Positions 36,408-46,745 are shown, counted from the stretch's first letter. The stretch is DNA of 64,000 bases from an uncultured Lachnospiraceae bacterium (GCA_910589105.1 CAJUST010000005.1:94629-158628); one strand, 5' to 3'. Notes: a model not told the origin generated them from the sequence alone. A program made the numbers and translations.

Positions 36408-37250
36408 TTATAAAGTTTTGCACACATGGCGGTTGACATGGCAACAAATATTGACAGCAACAGGAAGTCCCGCGATATGCGTTGGAAATGTATTGATATT
36501 GACAGCAAGCGCGGTTATCCTGCCGCCAAGCCCTGCGGGGCCTATCCCTAGTCCGTTTATTTTTTCTAACAATTCCATTTCCAGTTCTTTTACATACGCA
36601 ACGGCAGAGCGTTCCTTTATATTTCTTGTCAATGCCTGCTTTGCCAGAATCGCCGCTTTTTCAAAGTCTCCGCCAAGCCCTACGCCTACCACCAGCGGCG
36701 GACAGGCGTTCGGCCCCGCTTCCTTTACCGCAGACAATACAGCCTGTTTTACGCCCTCGATCCCGTCTGAGGGTTTTAACATAAAAATCCGGCTCATATT
36801 TTCACTTCCAAACCCCTTTGACGTAAATGTAATGTTTACCTGATCTCCGGATACAATAGAATAGTGAATGACTGCAGGCGTATTGTCTTTTGTATTTTCA
36901 CGCAAAATGGGATCTCCTACAACCGAATGCCGTAAATACCCCTTATGATACCCCTGTCTTACGCCTTCATGGATTGCTTTTTCCAAATCACCGCCCACGA
37001 AATGCACATCTTGTCCAATTTCAAAAAATATCACTGCCATGCCTGTGTCTTGGCAAATTGGTATCTGCTCATCATTCGCTATCTGCAAATTTTTCAAAAG
37101 CTGTCCCAATACTTTTTTTCCAACTTCAGATTCTTCCATTTCTTCCGAATGTTTTAACGCTTCCACCATATCTTCTGAAAGACTATAATTAGCTTCCATG
37201 CACATTTCCTTTATTGTGTCTGTAATCTGGCTTACGTCTATTGTTTTCAT
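36408..37250 (-). CDS. Class I fumarate hydratase, alpha (N-terminal) subunit
   Basis: A 280-residue subunit carrying the oxygen-sensitive [4Fe-4S] cluster. Ligand Cys candidates are in PICQDTGMAVIF (about 63), NACPPLVVGVGLGGDFEKAA (about 185) and the C-terminal VNICCHVNRH (about 270). KDNTPAVIHYSIVSGD is also typical. It precedes the beta subunit by 35 bases and follows the CmpB-like membrane protein by 6 bases. Confidence 0.92.
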   Translation of the reverse strand: MKTIDVSQITDTIKEMCMEANYSLSEDMVEALKHSEEMEESEVGKKVLGQLLKNLQIANDEQIPICQDTGMAVIFFEIGQDVHFVGGDLEKAIHEGVRQGYHKGYLRHSVVGDPILRENTKDNTPAVIHYSIVSGDQVNITFTSKGFGSENMSRIFMLKPSDGIEGVKQAVLSAVKEAGPNACPPLVVGVGLGGDFEKAAILAKQALTRNIKERSAVAYVKELEMELLEKINGLGIGPAGLGGRITALAVNINTFPTHIAGLPVAVNICCHVNRHVCKTL

Positions 37251-37256
37251 CTTACG

Positions 37257-38087
37257 TTATTTCTCCTGTTCTTTCCTGTCTTTTTCTGTTTTCTTCCAAT
37301 GATCCCTTAATTTTAACAGAGCATCGTTTGCATATAGGGATTTCATCTTTGGAAATGCGCTCAACAGACGGTTATGCCCTGAAATCCTTTCTTCCAAAAG
37401 CTCTTTATAACGCCTGCTCCATGTTTCATATTCAGCTTTTTTCTTTTCTATGGCCTGATATACGTCGTCTCTTTTTTCAATGACTTCTTCCGTCCGCTCA
37501 AAAATAATTTCCCCAATGTCATCTGATATTTCCTTTAATTTTAATGCCGCTTCCTCTATTATTGCAAGCCTTCGGTTTAATTTCAATATTGCGTTTACCG
37601 TAACAATAAAATCTGCGGCAAAAGACAAAACTGCCCCTATTACTATAAAAATTCCTATTGTTTTCGGAATAAAGCGCACCATGCCAAATAAGAGAGGGTG
37701 AAGGATTCTTATGATAAAACAACAGGACAGCCCCCATAAAACCGAAAATTTTAAGCATACATATCCTTTAATATGAAAAGGAAGATCCGAATAATCCCAC
37801 CACTTATTATGAAACGCTTTTTCCAATATAAATCCGGCAGTAAATTCAAGGACAGAAGTCAGCAAAACAGATCCTATAAATAAAATAAAAAGATTGTCTT
37901 TTAACGGCATTAAAATTTCAATGACAATCAATACGCCAACGCCATAAATCGGACAATACGGTCCATTTAAAAAACCGCGGTTTACAAAAACCCCAAGCTC
38001 TAACGCAGCATAAGCGACCTCCACACACCACCCGATACATGCGTAAATCACAAAAATGAAACAAACTTCATAGATTGTCTGAGGCAT
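37257..38087 (-). CDS. CmpB-like putative ABC-transporter permease family membrane protein (PF06541-type)
   Basis: A 276-residue protein with five or six hydrophobic helices in the first 165 residues and a charged C-terminal coiled coil (about 170-270). YACIGWCVEVAYAA, RGFLNGPYCPIYGVG and the ...EKAFHNKWWDYSD segment are the family signature. Despite the family name no ATPase or binding protein is near it, and transport is unproven. It is the first gene of a run with the fumarase subunits. Confidence 0.82.
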   Translation of the reverse strand: MPQTIYEVCFIFVIYACIGWCVEVAYAALELGVFVNRGFLNGPYCPIYGVGVLIVIEILMPLKDNLFILFIGSVLLTSVLEFTAGFILEKAFHNKWWDYSDLPFHIKGYVCLKFSVLWGLSCCFIIRILHPLLFGMVRFIPKTIGIFIVIGAVLSFAADFIVTVNAILKLNRRLAIIEEAALKLKEISDDIGEIIFERTEEVIEKRDDVYQAIEKKKAEYETWSRRYKELLEERISGHNRLLSAFPKMKSLYANDALLKLRDHWKKTEKDRKEQEK

Positions 38088-38118
38088 AGAAACTCCTCTC
38101 TAGCTGTACTGACAAGAC

Positions 38119-38142
38119 AAAAAGGGCTGTAAGATACAGCCC
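38119..38142 (-). terminator. Rho-independent terminator of the dnaN-gyrA operon
   Basis: On the minus strand GGGCTGTA, loop TCT, TACAGCCC (38124-38142), followed by five T residues, immediately after the gyrA stop. Confidence 0.92.
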
Positions 38143-38150
38143 AAATAATC

Positions 38151-40658
38151 TTATTCTTCTGTTTCTTGTTTTTCTTCTTTCGATTCATCTGCATTGTCTA
38201 TTTCTTCCATCAGGGTTTTATCCTCCCTGACTTTTGCAATACTTGCAATCGTGACGTCTTCGTTCATATTAATCAGCTTTACGCCGGAAGTCACACGCCC
38301 AAGAATGGAAATGCCTTCCACTTTCATGCGGATAATAATACCTTCCGTCGTAATAATCATAATTTCATTGTCGTCATTTACGGCTTTGATGCCAATGATA
38401 TTGCCTGTTTTATCTGTAATCTTATAGCATTTTACTCCCTTGCCGCCACGGTTTTGGGCAGAAAATTCTTCCATCTTTGTCCGTTTTCCAAGCCCTTTTT
38501 CCGATGCAATCAAAAGAAATTCTCCCTGCGTATTTAACTGCATTCCAATCACTTCATCGCCGTCTACAAGGTTCATGCCGATTACGCCCATGGAATTGCG
38601 TCCCGTACTCCTAACGTCCGTCTCATGGAAACGGATACACTGCCCATATTTGGTTACTAAAATAATGTCTTTTGTATGATCTGTTTTCTTAACTTCAATT
38701 AATTCATCATCTTCCCTTAAATGTATAGCGGAAAGTCCAGTCTTCCTAATATTTGCGTATTCCCGTATCTGCGTTTTTTTGACAATTCCATTTTTCGTCG
38801 CCATAAACAGATAATTGCCTTCCTGATATTCACTGATTGGAATGACTGCGGTAATTTTTTCTCCCGGCTGAAGCTGCATTAGGTTTATAATCGCCGTCCC
38901 TCTGGCCGTCCGCGATGCTTCCGGTATTTCATACGCTTTCAAACGGTATACCTTTCCCGTATTGGTAAAGAACATCAAAAAGTGATGCGACGTCGTCATC
39001 AAAAGTTCTTCGATATAATCGTCTTCAATCGTTTCCATGCCTTTGATCCCTCTGCCGCCACGGTTCTGGCTTCTAAAGTTATCGATGCTCATGCGTTTAA
39101 TATAACCAAGGCTCGTCATGCAGATGATTGTATTTTCTTTCGGAATAATATCCTCCATGGAAATGTCATATTCGTCGAACCCGATCGAAGATCTGCGGTC
39201 ATCTCCGTATTTGTCGGAAATCAGCATGATTTCTTCCCGAATTACGCCTAAGAGTTTCTTTTCATCTGCTAAAATCTCTTTTAATCCGGCAATTTTCTTC
39301 ATTAATTCCGCAAACTCCGATTCTATTTTTTCACGCTCTAATCCGGTCAGGGCGCGCAGACGCATATCGACAATTGCTTGGGCCTGATCCTCACTTAAGC
39401 CAAACCGTTCTATTAACTTTTCTTTCGCTTCACCCGCATTGCGGCTTCCCCGTATAATAGAAATGACTTCGTCAATATGGTCTAGGGCAATCAACAAGCC
39501 TTCTAAAATATGGGCGCGTTCCTCCGCTTTGTTTAAGTCATATTTCGTCCTTCTGGTTACGACTTCTTTTTGGTGCAGAAGGTAATAATCTAACATCTGG
39601 AGCAGATTTAACACTTTCGGCTCATTGTTGACAAGCGCAATCATAATTACGCCAAACGTATCCTGAAGCTGCGTATGTTTAAATAACTGATTTAACACAA
39701 TCTTTGCGCTCACATCACGCCTTAGCTCAATACAGATGCGCATTCCCTGACGGTTCGATTCGTCGCGTAAATCCACTATGCCGTCTATCTTCTTCAACTT
39801 ATGCAGTTCCGCGATTTTTTCTATCAGCCTTGCTTTATTTACCATATAGGGAAGTTCCGTTACGACAATCCGGTTCTTGCCATTTGGCATAGCTTCAATG
39901 TCCGTTACGGCGCGGACGCGGATTTTCCCGCGGCCTGTGCGATACGCCTGTTCTATGCCAGACGTGCCAAGAATTGTGCCGCCTGTCGGAAAGTCCGGTC
40001 CCTTAATAATTCCCAAAATTTCTTCCATCGCCGTTTCACGATCTTCTAAAACCTGGTTATCAATAATTTTGACAACTGCGGCTATGACTTCCCGTAAGTT
40101 ATGCGGCGGAATATTCGTCGCCATTCCCACGGCAATGCCCGACGTCCCGTTCACTAATAGATTCGGGTATCTGGCAGGAAGCACTGCAGGCTCTTTTTCC
40201 GTCTCATCAAAGTTCGGCATAAAATCCACTGTGTCCTTATTAATATCCGCTAACATTTCCATGGAAATCTTGCTTAACCTTGCTTCCGTATAACGCATAG
40301 CGGCCGCGCCGTCCCCATCGACCGAACCGAAATTCCCATGGCCGTCCACCAACTGATAACGCGTCGACCATTCCTGAGCCATATTGACTAATGCGCCATA
40401 AATGGAACTATCGCCATGTGGATGGTATTTACCCATCGTATCGCCGACAATACGCGCGCATTTACGATGAGGTTTGTCAGGCCCATTATTCAGTTCTATC
40501 ATGGAATATAAGACCCTGCGCTGTACCGGTTTTAACCCGTCTCTTACATCTGGAAGCGCCCTCGATGCGATTACGCTCATCGCATAATCAATGTAAGATG
40601 TTTCCATGGTCTTTTTTAGGTCCACATCATGGACCTGATCAAAAATTTTATCGTCCAT
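38151..40658 (-). CDS. gyrA: DNA gyrase subunit A
   Basis: An 835-residue type IIA topoisomerase subunit that breaks and rejoins DNA. The catalytic Tyr is Tyr123 in MRYTEARLSK. The quinolone-determining region reads HGDSSIYGAL at 81-90: the Ser equivalent to E. coli Ser83 is kept and the position matching Asp87 is Gly88, which may be native to the lineage. The C-terminal wheel shows GyrA-box-type repeats QNRGGRGIKG and QNRGGKGVKC. It follows gyrB by 16 bases and ends at a strong terminator. Confidence 0.98.
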   Translation of the reverse strand: MDDKIFDQVHDVDLKKTMETSYIDYAMSVIASRALPDVRDGLKPVQRRVLYSMIELNNGPDKPHRKCARIVGDTMGKYHPHGDSSIYGALVNMAQEWSTRYQLVDGHGNFGSVDGDGAAAMRYTEARLSKISMEMLADINKDTVDFMPNFDETEKEPAVLPARYPNLLVNGTSGIAVGMATNIPPHNLREVIAAVVKIIDNQVLEDRETAMEEILGIIKGPDFPTGGTILGTSGIEQAYRTGRGKIRVRAVTDIEAMPNGKNRIVVTELPYMVNKARLIEKIAELHKLKKIDGIVDLRDESNRQGMRICIELRRDVSAKIVLNQLFKHTQLQDTFGVIMIALVNNEPKVLNLLQMLDYYLLHQKEVVTRRTKYDLNKAEERAHILEGLLIALDHIDEVISIIRGSRNAGEAKEKLIERFGLSEDQAQAIVDMRLRALTGLEREKIESEFAELMKKIAGLKEILADEKKLLGVIREEIMLISDKYGDDRRSSIGFDEYDISMEDIIPKENTIICMTSLGYIKRMSIDNFRSQNRGGRGIKGMETIEDDYIEELLMTTSHHFLMFFTNTGKVYRLKAYEIPEASRTARGTAIINLMQLQPGEKITAVIPISEYQEGNYLFMATKNGIVKKTQIREYANIRKTGLSAIHLREDDELIEVKKTDHTKDIILVTKYGQCIRFHETDVRSTGRNSMGVIGMNLVDGDEVIGMQLNTQGEFLLIASEKGLGKRTKMEEFSAQNRGGKGVKCYKITDKTGNIIGIKAVNDDNEIMIITTEGIIIRMKVEGISILGRVTSGVKLINMNEDVTIASIAKVREDKTLMEEIDNADESKEEKQETEE

Positions 40659-40674
40659 CTGTCAAATTTCCTCT

Positions 40675-42591
40675 CTATACGTCCAGATTCTGCACGTATT
40701 TTGCATTTGCTTCAATAAATTCACGTCTCGGCTCAACTTTGTCTCCCATCAGGGTTGTAAAAGTAATGTCAATTTCTGAAGCTGCTTCTTCATCTAAAGT
40801 CACCCGCCGTAAAATTCTTTTTTCCGGGTCCATCGTCGTATCCCAAAGCTGTTCCGCGTCCATCTCGCCCAATCCTTTATACCGCTGGATTTTATTGTTG
40901 TTATCTCTGCCAATTTCCACTAAAATACGGTTGAGTTCTTCATCGCTGTACGCATACCAGACTTTTTTGTTTTTTTCTATCTTAAACAACGGCGGCTGCG
41001 CCAGATACACATAACCCTGTTTAATCAGTTCCGGCATAAACCGGTATATGAAAGTTAAAAGCAATGTGCTGATATGCGCGCCGTCCACATCGGCGTCCGT
41101 CATAATAATAATCTTATGGTAACGCAGTTTTTCAATATCAAAATCTTCATGGATTCCTGTCCCAAAAGCCGTAATCATCGCTTTGATTTCCGCATTTCCA
41201 TAAATTTTATCTAATCTGGCTTTCTCCACATTTAATATTTTGCCGCGAAGCGGCAAAATCGCCTGCGTCGAACGGCTTCTCGCCGTTTTTGCGCTTCCTC
41301 CTGCGGAATCGCCCTCCACAATATAAATTTCACAGTTTTTCGGGTCTTTATCTGAACAGTCTGCCAGCTTTCCAGGAAGCGACATTCCTTCTAACGCTGT
41401 TTTCCGCCGCGTTAAGTCCCTCGCCTTTCTGGCGGCTTCCCTCGCCCTCTGCGCCAAAAGGGATTTTTCACAAATCGTTTTGGCAATCACTGGATTTTGC
41501 TCTAAGAAGTAAGTAAGCTGCTCACTGACTACAGAATCCACCGCTCCCCTCGCTTCGCTGTTTCCAAGCTTTTGTTTCGTCTGCCCTTCAAACTGAGGCT
41601 CTGAGATTTTTACGCTGATAATTGCAGTAAGCCCTTCCCGAATGTCTTCCCCGCTTAAACCGGAATCCGTTTCCTTGATAATCTTATTTGCTTTTGCATA
41701 CTGGTTAAAAGTCTTTGTCAGCGCATTTCGAAATCCCGCCAGATGCGTGCCGCCTTCCGGCGTAATAATGTTATTTACGAAACTATACGTCGCATCATTA
41801 AAAGAATCATTATGCTGCATGGAAACTTCAACATAAACGCCGTCTCTTTGTCCTTCACAATAGATAATCTCAGGATAAAGCGGCTCTTTATTTTTATTTA
41901 GATAGCTGACGAACTCTTTAATCCCTCCGGCGTAGTGAAATTCTTTTTCCGTCACCGGTTCCGTCCTGTCATCTTTTAACACAATTCTTAGATCTTTTGT
42001 TAAAAAAGCCGTCTCACGCAAACGCTGCTTTAAAATGCCATAATCAAAAACCGTTTCTTCAAATATGCTGTCGTCCGGCATAAAAACTACCTTCGTCCCA
42101 GTTTGATCTATGGGGCATTCTCCTATGACTTTTAATGGATAAACTGTATTCCCTCTCTCAAACCGCTGTTTGTAAATCTTTCCTCCACTACAGATTTCCA
42201 CCTCCAGCCATATGGACAGCGCGTTGACGACAGAGGCCCCTACGCCATGCAGTCCGCCGGACACTTTATATCCCCCGCCGCCAAATTTACCGCCGGCATG
42301 GAGAATTGTAAAAACAACTTCAACTCCCGTAAGCCCTGATTTATGGTTAATGCCGACCGGTATTCCGCGCCCATCGTCTACCACAGTCACGGAATTGTCT
42401 TTATTTACAGTCACCTCAATATTTTTACAAAATCCGGCTAAAGCTTCATCTACGGAATTATCCACAATTTCATATACCAAATGATGCAGCCCTCTTGATG
42501 AGGTGCTCCCGATATACATTCCCGGCCGTTTCCGGACTGCTTCAAGCCCTTCTAAAATTTGTAGTTGATCTGCTCCATATTCAGCGCTCAT
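40675..42591 (-). CDS. gyrB: DNA gyrase subunit B
   Basis: A 638-residue ATPase subunit. GHKL motifs EIVDNSVDEALAG, DDGRGIPVG and GLHGVGASVVNALS occupy the first 130 residues; the TOPRIM EGDSAGGSAK lies near 425 and DADVDGAHI near 500. The start ATG at 42591 has AAGGAGG upstream that overlaps the recF stop; an in-frame ATG 15 bases earlier would sit on the recF end and is rejected. Confidence 0.98.
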   Translation of the reverse strand: MSAEYGADQLQILEGLEAVRKRPGMYIGSTSSRGLHHLVYEIVDNSVDEALAGFCKNIEVTVNKDNSVTVVDDGRGIPVGINHKSGLTGVEVVFTILHAGGKFGGGGYKVSGGLHGVGASVVNALSIWLEVEICSGGKIYKQRFERGNTVYPLKVIGECPIDQTGTKVVFMPDDSIFEETVFDYGILKQRLRETAFLTKDLRIVLKDDRTEPVTEKEFHYAGGIKEFVSYLNKNKEPLYPEIIYCEGQRDGVYVEVSMQHNDSFNDATYSFVNNIITPEGGTHLAGFRNALTKTFNQYAKANKIIKETDSGLSGEDIREGLTAIISVKISEPQFEGQTKQKLGNSEARGAVDSVVSEQLTYFLEQNPVIAKTICEKSLLAQRAREAARKARDLTRRKTALEGMSLPGKLADCSDKDPKNCEIYIVEGDSAGGSAKTARSRSTQAILPLRGKILNVEKARLDKIYGNAEIKAMITAFGTGIHEDFDIEKLRYHKIIIMTDADVDGAHISTLLLTFIYRFMPELIKQGYVYLAQPPLFKIEKNKKVWYAYSDEELNRILVEIGRDNNNKIQRYKGLGEMDAEQLWDTTMDPEKRILRRVTLDEEAASEIDITFTTLMGDKVEPRREFIEANAKYVQNLDV

Positions 42592-42602
42592 AGTTACCTC
42601 CT

Positions 42603-43685
42603 TCACTGATGCAAAACTGTTCCATTTATCACTTTGAACACGCGGTCTATAGGAAAACGGTTTCGTATAAATTCATCTAGCCCCGTACACGTTACGATAG
42701 TCTGGGTGCTGTTTATATGATTCAGCAAATAATTTTGCCGATGGTTATCTAATTCGGATAGTACGTCGTCTAAAAGTAAGATAGGCGTATCTTTAATGAT
42801 TTTCTTTACAAGTTCAATTTCTGATAATTTTAATGCAAGCGCGCATGTCCTCTGCTGGCCCTGTGAACCAAATTTCCGGATATCTACGCCTTGTATGGAA
42901 AAAAATATATCGTCCCTGTGGGGTCCTATGGACGTCTGTCCATATTTTAAATCCTTTTCTCTCGTCTTTTCCAATTCTTTCCAAAAATCGCCTTCATATA
43001 CATTTGGCTCATAAGATAAAAGCAGTTTTTCTCTGCCGCCGGAAATATTGCAGTGTATGCTTTGCGTAATTTCATTGAGAAGACCCACAAATTCACTTCT
43101 TCTTTGTATAATTTTACTTCCATATTCCACAAGCTGCATATCCCAGACAGAAAGCGTATCTCTTAACTCTGGACGAAAAGATATGTCTTTTAAAAGCTTA
43201 TTCCGCTGATATAAAATTTTATTATATTTAGATAAGTCATGCAGATAGATTTTATCTAATTGACAAAGTTCAATATCCATAAAACGCCTTCGCTCGGAAG
43301 GGCCATTTTTAATTATATTCAAATCTTCTGGAGAAAAGAAAATAATGTTTAATATGCCAAACAGTTCACTGGCTTTTTGAATTGGGATTTGGTTAATGGC
43401 TATCCCTTTGGAACGGTTTTTCTTTAAGTGTATATCGATCTGGAATTGTTTTTCTTTTTTCTCTACAGAGATTCGGATATGGGATTCTTCGCGCTTGAAT
43501 TGGATCATATCTTTGTCTCTGCTTCCCTTATGCGATTTTGTAGTCCCTCCGACATAAATTGCCTCTAAAATATTTGTTTTTCCTTGCGCATTGTCTCCAT
43601 AGAGGATATTTGCGCCCTTTTCAAAGGAAATATGAAGCGTTTCATAATTACGGAAATGGTTTAATTCCAGCGATTTGACAATCAT
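42603..43685 (-). CDS. recF: DNA replication and repair protein RecF
   Basis: A 360-residue SMC-like ATPase that loads RecA at gaps. Walker A YGDNAQGKTN (about 34-43), signature GPHRDDIFF near 262, and Walker B LLLDDVLSELD near 310 are all present. The start overlaps yaaA by ATGA and gyrB follows, the standard Bacillota order. Confidence 0.97.
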   Translation of the reverse strand: MIVKSLELNHFRNYETLHISFEKGANILYGDNAQGKTNILEAIYVGGTTKSHKGSRDKDMIQFKREESHIRISVEKKEKQFQIDIHLKKNRSKGIAINQIPIQKASELFGILNIIFFSPEDLNIIKNGPSERRRFMDIELCQLDKIYLHDLSKYNKILYQRNKLLKDISFRPELRDTLSVWDMQLVEYGSKIIQRRSEFVGLLNEITQSIHCNISGGREKLLLSYEPNVYEGDFWKELEKTREKDLKYGQTSIGPHRDDIFFSIQGVDIRKFGSQGQQRTCALALKLSEIELVKKIIKDTPILLLDDVLSELDNHRQNYLLNHINSTQTIVTCTGLDEFIRNRFPIDRVFKVINGTVLHQ

Positions 43686-43894
43686 TTTTTGATTTTAATA
43701 ATCTCATTCCCAAAAGATATGGCGTCTCCTGAGTAGAGTTTTCTCCCTCTGCGCGTTTCCGTCTCCTCATTGACAGTAACCAGTCCGTCTAAAATAACCA
43801 TTTTCGCTTCGATGCCAGAACTGACAAGCCCTGCTTTTTTTAAAGCTTGGCCAAGACGGATAAATGTTTCATTTTCACGAATTTGAATTTCCAT
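43682..43894 (-). CDS. yaaA: S4-domain RNA-binding protein YaaA
   Basis: A 70-residue S4-like protein, MEIQIRENETFIRLGQALKK, then GLVTVNEETETRRGRKLYSGD, located between dnaN and recF as in Bacillus. GGAGAG precedes the ATG at 43894; a TTG at 43909 is possible but overlaps that site. Thought to bind RNA or ribosome; precise role unknown. Confidence 0.9.
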   Translation of the reverse strand: MEIQIRENETFIRLGQALKKAGLVSSGIEAKMVILDGLVTVNEETETRRGRKLYSGDAISFGNEIIKIKK

Positions 43895-43915
43895 ATTTCG
43901 TCTCTCCAATCTGAT

Positions 43916-45028
43916 TTAGTTCGCAGATGAATTAAAATTAACGGGAAGGATTAAATAAATATAACTTTCATTTTCATCTTTAATAAAACATGGGGCTTTC
44001 GGGTTGACCATGTAAATTGTAATGGATTCATCGTCAATTACACGAAGGGCGTCAATATAGAATTTCGGATTAAATCCAATTAAAATATCTTTGCCTTCTT
44101 TTTCAATGTCTATTTCTTCATTCATGGAACCAATAAAAGAGTTGATTTTCAGTTCCATGGAATCGTCCGTGATATTCATAATAATCGGTTTTTTATCGCC
44201 TTCTTTTATGAGAAGGGAAGCCCGGTCAATACAATCTAATAATTCTTTTTTATGGATTGTAAGTTTCGTTTCGTAATCAGAGGAAAGCATCTGTTCAATT
44301 TTAAAATACTCTCCTTCGATTAATCTGCTCACAACCATCGTTTGGTCAAATTCGAATACAATGTGGTTTTCCGTTAAAAAAATCATTACGTCTTCTTCTG
44401 CTGATCCCGGAATTATTTTACTAATTTCATTTAATGTTTTTCCCGGCACGATTACTTTCTTGTGTTCATAGGAGTTTTTTAATTCAATATTCCGTATGGA
44501 AATGCGATGGCCGTCTAAAGAAACGACTTTTAATAGGTTTTCATTGATTTCAAACAATTCTCCAGACATTAATTTATTTGCATCATTGTCAGTTATGGAA
44601 AAAATTGTCTGGCGAATTACTTCTTTTAGGGTGAATTGAGACATGGTAATGGAATCTTTACGTTCTACATATGGCAGATAAGAAAAATCTTCTCCTGATT
44701 TTCCGATAATGTTAAATTTGGCTTTTTCACAGGTAATTAAAGTTTTAAATGCAGCATCCGTTTCAATCGTAACTTCATTGTCAGGGAGTTTTCGTACAAT
44801 TTCTAAAAATATTTTTGCATCTAAGGCAATAATTCCCGCTTCAAGAATTTCTCCGTCAATGATTGTTTCAATTCCTAATTCCATATCATTTGCAGTTAAT
44901 TTGATTTTGTTTGCAGAAGCATCAATTAAGATACATTCTAAAATTGCCATTGTCGTCCGGACTGGAACTGCCTTTGAAACAATATTGACTCCTTTTAGAA
45001 GTTCAGATTTATTGCAGATTAGTTTCAT
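43916..45028 (-). CDS. dnaN: DNA polymerase III beta sliding clamp
   Basis: A 370-residue protein with three repeated clamp domains, beginning MKLICNKSELLKGVNIVSKA and ending in the conserved hydrophobic stretch SYIYLILPVNF. It encircles DNA and tethers the polymerase. It lies downstream of dnaA across a 196-base gap carrying a DnaA-box-like site, and starts the dnaN-yaaA-recF-gyrB-gyrA run. Confidence 0.98.
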   Translation of the reverse strand: MKLICNKSELLKGVNIVSKAVPVRTTMAILECILIDASANKIKLTANDMELGIETIIDGEILEAGIIALDAKIFLEIVRKLPDNEVTIETDAAFKTLITCEKAKFNIIGKSGEDFSYLPYVERKDSITMSQFTLKEVIRQTIFSITDNDANKLMSGELFEINENLLKVVSLDGHRISIRNIELKNSYEHKKVIVPGKTLNEISKIIPGSAEEDVMIFLTENHIVFEFDQTMVVSRLIEGEYFKIEQMLSSDYETKLTIHKKELLDCIDRASLLIKEGDKKPIIMNITDDSMELKINSFIGSMNEEIDIEKEGKDILIGFNPKFYIDALRVIDDESITIYMVNPKAPCFIKDENESYIYLILPVNFNSSAN

Positions 45029-45203
45029 TGTGTATAACTCCTTTCAAAAAAGTATATATATAATATATAAAAAGATTTCGTAGTAGCAGTAATAGGGGCT
45101 GTGAATATGTTAGAAACCCTTAGAACCGTTGAAAATGAAGCATTTTAAAGAAGAAAAGCCTGTTTAAAAATGAAAAAATATGGGGGATTTACCCTGAATT
45201 TAT

Positions 45204-45212
45204 TGTGGACAA
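45204..45212 (-). promoter_or_regulatory. DnaA-box-like site between dnaA and dnaN
   Basis: TGTGGACAA on the plus strand, which is TTGTCCACA on the minus strand, one mismatch from the consensus TTATCCACA. Just downstream of the dnaA stop. Confidence 0.5.
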
Positions 45213-45224
45213 CCGATTGCTAAA

Positions 45225-46577
45225 TCAGTTCGGGTTGATCTTTTTCTTAATTGTTTCGATTAAAATGCGAGTATTTTCGTTATTATCGTATTCTTTTGTA
45301 ATTTTTTTTACGCCGTTCATAACGGTTGTATGATCCCGGTTTCCTAACAGCACTCCGATTGACTCCATAGTTGCATCTGTCATGTTTTTACAGAGGTACA
45401 TGGCAATGTGCCTTGGGCGTACAATATCGCTGTTTCTGGCTTTTGAAATAATCTGGTTCATGGAAATCTGGAAATGTTCAGAAACGACTTCTATAATTAA
45501 CTGGGGAGTGATTTCTTTTGGTTTATCGGGAGTGATAATATTTTGAAGTTCTTTCATGGCAATGTCCATGGTGATTTCCGTTTTGACAAGGTTTCCATAA
45601 GCCAACAGTTTATTTAATGCGCCCTCAAGTTCACGGATATTGGATTTTATGTTATTTGCAATATAATTTAAGATTTCATCGCTTAATTCCATTTCGTCCA
45701 TTTCCACTTTACGACGCAGGATCGCCATACGGGTTTCATAGTCAGGAAGCCCAATATCCGCCATAAGACCCCATTCAAAACGGGACTGGATACGTTCTTC
45801 AAGCGTTTCCATTTCTTTTGGAGGTTTATCGGAAGTCAATATAATTTGTTTTCCGGCTGAGTGCAGCACATTAAACGTGTGGAAAAATTCTTCCTGCGTG
45901 CTTTCCTTTCCTATTATAAACTGTACGTCGTCGATCATTAAAACATCAACTGTCCGGTATTTTTCACGGAGTTTTGTCATCGCTGTCGCATTGCCTGTAC
46001 GGATAGATTCAATAACTTCATTTGTAAATTCTTCCGACGTCACATAGAGAACCCTTGAATCCGGATTTTGCTCTAAAATGAAATTACCGATGGAGTGCAT
46101 AAGATGCGTTTTCCCTAACCCCGGACCTCCATATATATAGAGGGGATTATAAGCTTCTCCGGGTGACTCTGCAACTGCGAGACATGCCGACTGGGCAAAA
46201 CGGTTATTATTTCCGACGACAAATGTTTCAAAAGTATAACTGATGTTTAAGTTAGCCCGTTCCGCCGCTTGTGAAGAAATCTGGTTTTTCTTGGAAGAAG
46301 CGCTGCGAAGCTGGTTTGCCTGTTCGGGAAGCACAAAGACCAGATGATATTCAACCCCGGTCATTTCCGTAATTGCAACTTTTAAAGGAAGTTCATATTT
46401 TTTTGAGATTAAATTTAACGCCATTTGGCCTTGGGGCACTAAAATATAAAGGGTGGCATCTTTAATTGCGCATAACTCTAAAGGTTTGAGCCATGTATCA
46501 AAAGAAATCTGAGAAATGTCGTGTTCTTCCTTTACTTCCTGTAAAATTAGTTCCCATTTTTCGTAAATCGCTTCCAT
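45225..46577 (-). CDS. dnaA: Chromosomal replication initiator DnaA
   Basis: A 450-residue AAA+ initiator. Domain I covers about 1-85, a linker to 110, and the AAA+ domain has Walker A GGPGLGKT (150-157) and Walker B VLMIDDVQF near 210. The C-terminal DNA-binding domain contains RPRHIAMYLCKNMTD and the signature GNRDHTTVMNGVKKI. GGAGAAG precedes the ATG, and a sigma-A promoter plus DnaA boxes lie upstream, consistent with autoregulation. Confidence 0.98.
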   Translation of the reverse strand: MEAIYEKWELILQEVKEEHDISQISFDTWLKPLELCAIKDATLYILVPQGQMALNLISKKYELPLKVAITEMTGVEYHLVFVLPEQANQLRSASSKKNQISSQAAERANLNISYTFETFVVGNNNRFAQSACLAVAESPGEAYNPLYIYGGPGLGKTHLMHSIGNFILEQNPDSRVLYVTSEEFTNEVIESIRTGNATAMTKLREKYRTVDVLMIDDVQFIIGKESTQEEFFHTFNVLHSAGKQIILTSDKPPKEMETLEERIQSRFEWGLMADIGLPDYETRMAILRRKVEMDEMELSDEILNYIANNIKSNIRELEGALNKLLAYGNLVKTEITMDIAMKELQNIITPDKPKEITPQLIIEVVSEHFQISMNQIISKARNSDIVRPRHIAMYLCKNMTDATMESIGVLLGNRDHTTVMNGVKKITKEYDNNENTRILIETIKKKINPN

Positions 46578-46631
46578 TTGACTTCTCCATTATAAAAACA
46601 ATAAATTTGTAACAAAAGATATATACACCTT

Positions 46632-46660
46632 ATCATAACAAAATTTGACTGTTTTATCAA
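46632..46660 (-). promoter_or_regulatory. dnaA promoter
   Basis: On the minus strand TTGATA (46655-46660), 17-base spacer, TATGAT (46632-46637), about 55 bases before the dnaA start. Confidence 0.75.
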
Positions 46661-46725
46661 TGAAAAATTTTTGTGGGTGGATATTTTCAACCAAAATGAG
46701 GAATATTTGTAGAAAATATAAGGAG

Positions 46726-46745
46726 TTATCCACATTTTATCCACG
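46726..46745 (+). promoter_or_regulatory. Two adjacent DnaA boxes
   Basis: TTATCCACA at 46726-46734 is a perfect consensus box; TTATCCACG at 46737-46745 differs only in the last base. They are in the same orientation, 11 bases apart, one helical turn. Confidence 0.85.

Noticed and set aside
36418..36843. 141-codon plus-strand frame opposite the fumarase alpha gene
   Set aside because: Opposite strand of a clear enzyme gene; no motif of its own.
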